Source: CAYUKK01 sp964445305 | GTDB taxonomy: Bacteria; Acidobacteriota; Aminicenantia; Aminicenantales; UBA8522 | Length of the DNA stretch: 16,001 bases | Direction of reading: 5' to 3' | Assembly (NCBI GenBank): GCA_964445305.1 | Contig: CAYUKK010000108.1 | Span: 1 to 16,001, forward strand | Shown: positions 13,462 to 16,001 of the stretch, one piece after another | How positions within the stretch are numbered: the stretch's first letter is position 1 | Layout of the letters: every line of letters starts with the position of its first letter | Made by a program: the position numbers and the translations under genes | Notes under the pieces: model-generated | Seen by the model: the letters and a program-made list of their open reading frames with translations, nothing else | Databases searched by the model: none | What the model was told of the DNA's origin: nothing

Positions 13462-14260
13462 CGTCCTTCTTCAGCCGGCCGATGGCCCCGGTCGGGCATT
13501 TTTCGATGGCCGGAATCTTTTCATCCGGAATTTTTTTAGCATCCTTGATGACGGCTAAGTACTTCTCCATGATTATAGCTTCGGGGCAAGCCCGGACGCA
13601 AATGTTGCAAGCGATGCATGCGTTGCGGCAGGCCTTTCGGGAAACCTGGGGCCGGTCGTGGGAGCGGCAGAAAACGAGGATGTTCTCGGTGAGGGGATGG
13701 AGCTCGAGCAAGCCTCGCGGGCAAGCCTGAACACATTTCCCGCAGGCCGTACACTTATCCTCGAAGATGATGGGCAGGCCGTCCTGGCCCATGGCCATGG
13801 CGTCGAAAGGACACGCGCGGACGCAATCCCAGAGCCCCAGGCAGCCATAGGTGCACAGTTTATCCCCGCCCATGAGGTGGGAAGCAAAACACGTTTGGAG
13901 GCCCATATAACGGCTTCGGCGCGGCGCGGCCTCATGCGTTCCGCGGCAATGGAGGCGGGCGACTTTCTTAACCACTTCACCCGCTTCGACGCCGAGGATG
14001 GCCGCGATGCGGGAAACGGCTTGCGCCCCGCCTACGGGGCAGCTTCCGGCCTCAGCCTTGCCCGCAGCGATGGCTTCGGCCAGGGCCCTGCAACCAGCAT
14101 AGCCGCAGGCGCCGCAGTTGGCTTGCGGGAGGGCTTCGTTGATTTTTTCAACGCGCGGGTCCACCTCGACGGCCAGTTTCTTGTAAGCGAAGACGAGGCC
14201 GAGCGAAAAGAGGAGTCCAAGCAAAGTCATGGTCAAGATGGGAACGAGAACCGCTGTCAC
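13451..14260 (-). CDS. rnfB: Rnf complex ferredoxin subunit RnfB
   Basis: The iron-sulfur subunit that takes electrons from reduced ferredoxin and passes them into the Na+/H+-translocating ferredoxin:NAD+ oxidoreductase. The 269 residues begin with one membrane anchor (about 4-26). The RnfB-type cluster NCGACGYAGC follows (C49, C52, C57, with C74 as fourth ligand). Then come the segment CTYGCLGLWDCVRACPFDA and two ferredoxin-type motifs, CTACGKCVQACPRG and CRNACIACNICVRACPEA, plus a late EKCPTGAI. This is the longer RnfB form of anaerobes, richer in clusters than the E. coli type. The start is GTG, overlapping the rnfA stop by 4 bases (GTGA), so translational coupling is expected. The rnfB stop overlaps the RseC-like start by 11 bases. 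All ligand cysteines appear intact. Confidence 0.96.
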   Translation of the reverse strand: MTAVLVPILTMTLLGLLFSLGLVFAYKKLAVEVDPRVEKINEALPQANCGACGYAGCRALAEAIAAGKAEAGSCPVGGAQAVSRIAAILGVEAGEVVKKVARLHCRGTHEAAPRRSRYMGLQTCFASHLMGGDKLCTYGCLGLWDCVRACPFDAMAMGQDGLPIIFEDKCTACGKCVQACPRGLLELHPLTENILVFCRSHDRPQVSRKACRNACIACNICVRACPEAIIMEKYLAVIKDAKKIPDEKIPAIEKCPTGAIGRLKKDDEG

Positions 14261-14832
14261 TTGAGCACTCCCGAGAAACCAAGAAAAGCCAGGGCCATGA
14301 TCCCCGCCACGAGGAGAGCGATCCCCGCTCCCTGGAGAGGCCGGGGAACATCGGCGAGCTCGAGTTGCTCGCGGATAGCCGCCATGAGGACGATAGCCAG
14401 GGTGAAACCCAGCCCTGAGCCAACTCCGAAGACGACGGCCTCAGCGAAATCATAGTTTTTCAAGGAAATAAGAAGGGCCAACCCCATGATGGCGCAGTTG
14501 GTGGTGATGAGGGGCAGGTAAATTCCCATAGCCTGGTAGAGGGGCGGGCTTGTCTTACGAATGAACATCTCGACGAGCTGGACGAGCGAGGCGATGACGA
14601 GGATGAAAGCGACAATCTGGAGGTAATCGAGACCGTAAGGAAGGAGAATCCAGTGGTTAACGACCCAGGAGACAACCGCCGTGATGGTCATGACAAAGGT
14701 GACAGCCAGGCCCATGGACACGGCTGAATCGATTTTTTTGGAAACGCCGAGGAAGGGACAGATGCCAAGGAAATAGTGGAGGACGAAATTGTTGATCAGG
14801 ATGGCGCCGAAGAAAAGGCTGAAAAGCTCCAC
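14257..14832 (-). CDS. rnfA: Rnf complex integral membrane subunit RnfA
   Basis: One of the two paired inner-membrane subunits (RnfA/RnfE) that form the core of the Rnf ion pump. The 191 residues are almost all membrane helices (about six). Family motifs include FFGAILINNFVLHYFLGICP (the conserved Cys of LGICPFLGVS), the matching ITTNCAIMGLALL half with the second Cys, and GVGSGLGFTLAIVLMAAIRE. The two Cys motifs face each other across the membrane and hold a [2Fe-2S] cluster with RnfE in recent structures. The start codon is GTG with GGGAGG six bases upstream. The gap to the rnfE stop is 2 bases, and it overlaps rnfB by 4. Length and residues are normal, so it should be functional. Confidence 0.96.
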   Translation of the reverse strand: MELFSLFFGAILINNFVLHYFLGICPFLGVSKKIDSAVSMGLAVTFVMTITAVVSWVVNHWILLPYGLDYLQIVAFILVIASLVQLVEMFIRKTSPPLYQAMGIYLPLITTNCAIMGLALLISLKNYDFAEAVVFGVGSGLGFTLAIVLMAAIREQLELADVPRPLQGAGIALLVAGIMALAFLGFSGVLK

Positions 14833-14834
14833 GG

Positions 14835-15443
14835 CTATCCTCCCTTTCGTCTCTTTTCCAGCTGGATGCTGATGGCCATGAGCAGGCCCAGGGTGATGAA
14901 GGCGCCGGGGGGGAGGAGCATGATGACCCAGGGCTCAAACCACTCACCCAAGACGGGGTGGCCCAAGAGCGTTCCGCTTCCGAGGAGCTCCCGGATGGAG
15001 CTGAGGAGGAGGAGGGCCAGGAAGAAGCCGAGGCTCATACCGACGGCATCGATAACCGAGCGTCCGACCTTGTTCTTGGAGGCGAACGCTTCGGCGCGAC
15101 CGAGGATGATGCAGTTAACGACGATGAGAGGCACAAAGGGCCCAAGCGCTTTGGAGATGGCGGGGAAAAAGCCGGCCAGGACGCGATCGGCGATGGTGAC
15201 GAAAGAAGCGATGATGACGATGTAGGAGGCAATCCGGACCTGGTTGGGGATGAGCCGCTTGATGCTCGAGATGACGAGCGAACTAAAAATGAGGACAAAA
15301 GAGGTGGCCAGGCCCATGGCGATGCCGTTGATGACAGCGTTGGTCACAGCCAGCGTGGGGCACATGCCCAGCATTTGACGAAAAATCGGGTTTTCAGAGC
15401 TCAACCCCTTGAGGAAATCTTGCCTGGCTGTCCTATCGGGCAT
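14835..15443 (-). CDS. rnfE: Rnf complex integral membrane subunit RnfE
   Basis: Partner of RnfA in the membrane core of the Rnf complex. The 202 residues begin with a cytosolic NPIFRQMLGMCPTLAV segment (the LGMCP Cys). Six or so membrane helices follow, with VPLIVVNCIILGRAEAFASK containing the second conserved Cys and the GRAEAFA hallmark that separates RnfE/NqrD from RnfA/NqrE. Then DAVGMSLGFFLALLLLSSIR, and a C-terminal helix that ends in a basic tail (LEKRRKGG). The ATG at 15443 has GGGGGA about six bases before it and overlaps the end of rnfG by 11 bases. The rnfA start lies 2 bases after its stop. Functional by all visible criteria. Confidence 0.95.
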   Translation of the reverse strand: MPDRTARQDFLKGLSSENPIFRQMLGMCPTLAVTNAVINGIAMGLATSFVLIFSSLVISSIKRLIPNQVRIASYIVIIASFVTIADRVLAGFFPAISKALGPFVPLIVVNCIILGRAEAFASKNKVGRSVIDAVGMSLGFFLALLLLSSIRELLGSGTLLGHPVLGEWFEPWVIMLLPPGAFITLGLLMAISIQLEKRRKGG

Positions 15444-16001
15444 TTTCTTCCCCCGTAACGAGCTTGCCGGCTTCAGCCAGTTTTTTAACCTTTTCCCTGG
15501 CCGAGTTGACGATGTCGACGACGGCCTGTGAGGATATGGTCGCGCCGGTGATGGTGTTCACCTCGGATGAAGCCAGCCTGGCCGACGAATCTACGGGCGG
15601 CTTGCGCAAGCGGAGAGGCTGGGTAAAATCCCTGCCTTCCCAATAAATCAAGAAAGAGGCCTTATCGGTGATTTTGGCTCCCAGGCCAGGTGTTTCTTTC
15701 TGTTCGAGAACAGCCAGATTGTGGATCTTGGTCAGGTCTTTGTCGATGCCGACCACAAGAGAAATCTTATCTTGAAATCCGACGCCTGACGCATAAACGG
15801 CGTAGCCGACCGTACTGCCCATCGCATCCATGCCACCATAAACAGTCAGGTCTTTTTCTTCATAGAGAAGCCGGCTGGAGGAAGAGCCGGGGACGACGGT
15901 CATGATGGCTCTTTCAATCTCGAGCTTCTTGTTGAGGGCGATACGGTCTTTGGTCAGGAGGCCGACGGTCATCAGGAACGTGCCCGAGAGGAGGCCGACC
16001 G
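15433..16001 (-). CDS. rnfG: Rnf complex flavoprotein subunit RnfG, 5' end cut by window
   Basis: Membrane-anchored, periplasm-facing subunit that carries a covalent FMN and relays electrons inside the Rnf complex. An ATG at 15972 is in frame, but the frame stays open to the window edge and the extra residues (VGLLSGTFL) continue the N-terminal membrane helix, so the true start lies beyond 16001. Visible are the helix end followed by TKDRIALNKKLEIERAI, the extracytoplasmic FMN_bind domain with GVGFQDKISLVVGID and KETPGLGAKI, and the flavinylation motif NTITGATISSQAV. The acceptor Thr of TGAT is coded at 15538-15540. ApbE, encoded four genes downstream, is the expected flavin transferase. rnfC and rnfD should lie upstream, outside the window. 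It overlaps rnfE by 11 bases. Confidence 0.93.
   Translation of the reverse strand, partial: VGLLSGTFLMTVGLLTKDRIALNKKLEIERAIMTVVPGSSSSRLLYEEKDLTVYGGMDAMGSTVGYAVYASGVGFQDKISLVVGIDKDLTKIHNLAVLEQKETPGLGAKITDKASFLIYWEGRDFTQPLRLRKPPVDSSARLASSEVNTITGATISSQAVVDIVNSAREKVKKLAEAGKLVTGEENAR

Noticed and set aside
13658..14455. Plus-strand open frame of 265 codons opposite rnfB and rnfA
   Set aside because: RnfB and RnfA on the minus strand are certain from their motifs. The plus-strand translation has no domain, signal or ribosome-site support.

Overview
The window reads as one chromosomal segment of a Gram-negative-type (diderm) bacterium, roughly half GC and densely packed. Outer-membrane beta-barrels ending in Phe, lipoprotein signal peptides, an Rnf complex and class III cyclase remains support a diderm with an anaerobic or energy-limited metabolism. 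The gene mix and protein style suggest the Acidobacteriota/Candidatus Aminicenantes neighbourhood, but that is inference only.

Layout. (1) 1-3311, minus strand: an SH3/outer-membrane barrel gene is followed by a secreted thermolysin-family (M4) metalloprotease. Downstream lies a broken fragment of a class III adenylate/guanylate cyclase (about 63-260) with an in-frame stop and a frameshift. (2) 3513-4433, minus: folD, with a good sigma70-type promoter (TTGTCT-17-TATAAT). (3) 4644-8649, plus: three tightly packed envelope genes, namely a TPR lipoprotein, a second lipoprotein of unknown family, and a 981-residue exported protein. The last fuses an HEXXH peptidase-like domain, a TolB/PD40-like beta-propeller and an Omp85-like C-terminal barrel. 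(4) 8650-11344, plus: dnaA and dnaN. dnaA has a clear promoter (TTGAAA-17-TATGAT) and three DnaA boxes in its leader, two of them forming a perfect inverted repeat. The dnaA-dnaN spacer is AT-rich. This is a plausible origin or dnaA self-control region. (5) 11357-16001, minus: the distal part of an Rnf operon in the order rnfG (5' end cut by the window edge), rnfE, rnfA, rnfB, an RseC-like gene, a Tat-exported NusG-domain-II-like protein and apbE. rnfC and rnfD are expected just beyond the right edge.

How they fit together. The Rnf genes overlap or nearly touch, so they are probably translated as one coupled unit. ApbE is the flavin transferase that attaches FMN to RnfG (and RnfD), so its position in the operon is functionally coherent. 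The RseC-like and NusG-II-like proteins carry cysteine motifs and look like accessory redox or maturation factors. dnaN and apbE converge with only 12 bases between them, and the usual origin neighbours recF, gyrB, rpmH and rnpA are not in the window. The least familiar material is the 4644-8649 envelope operon. No tRNA, rRNA, CRISPR array, insertion sequence or phage gene was recognised.
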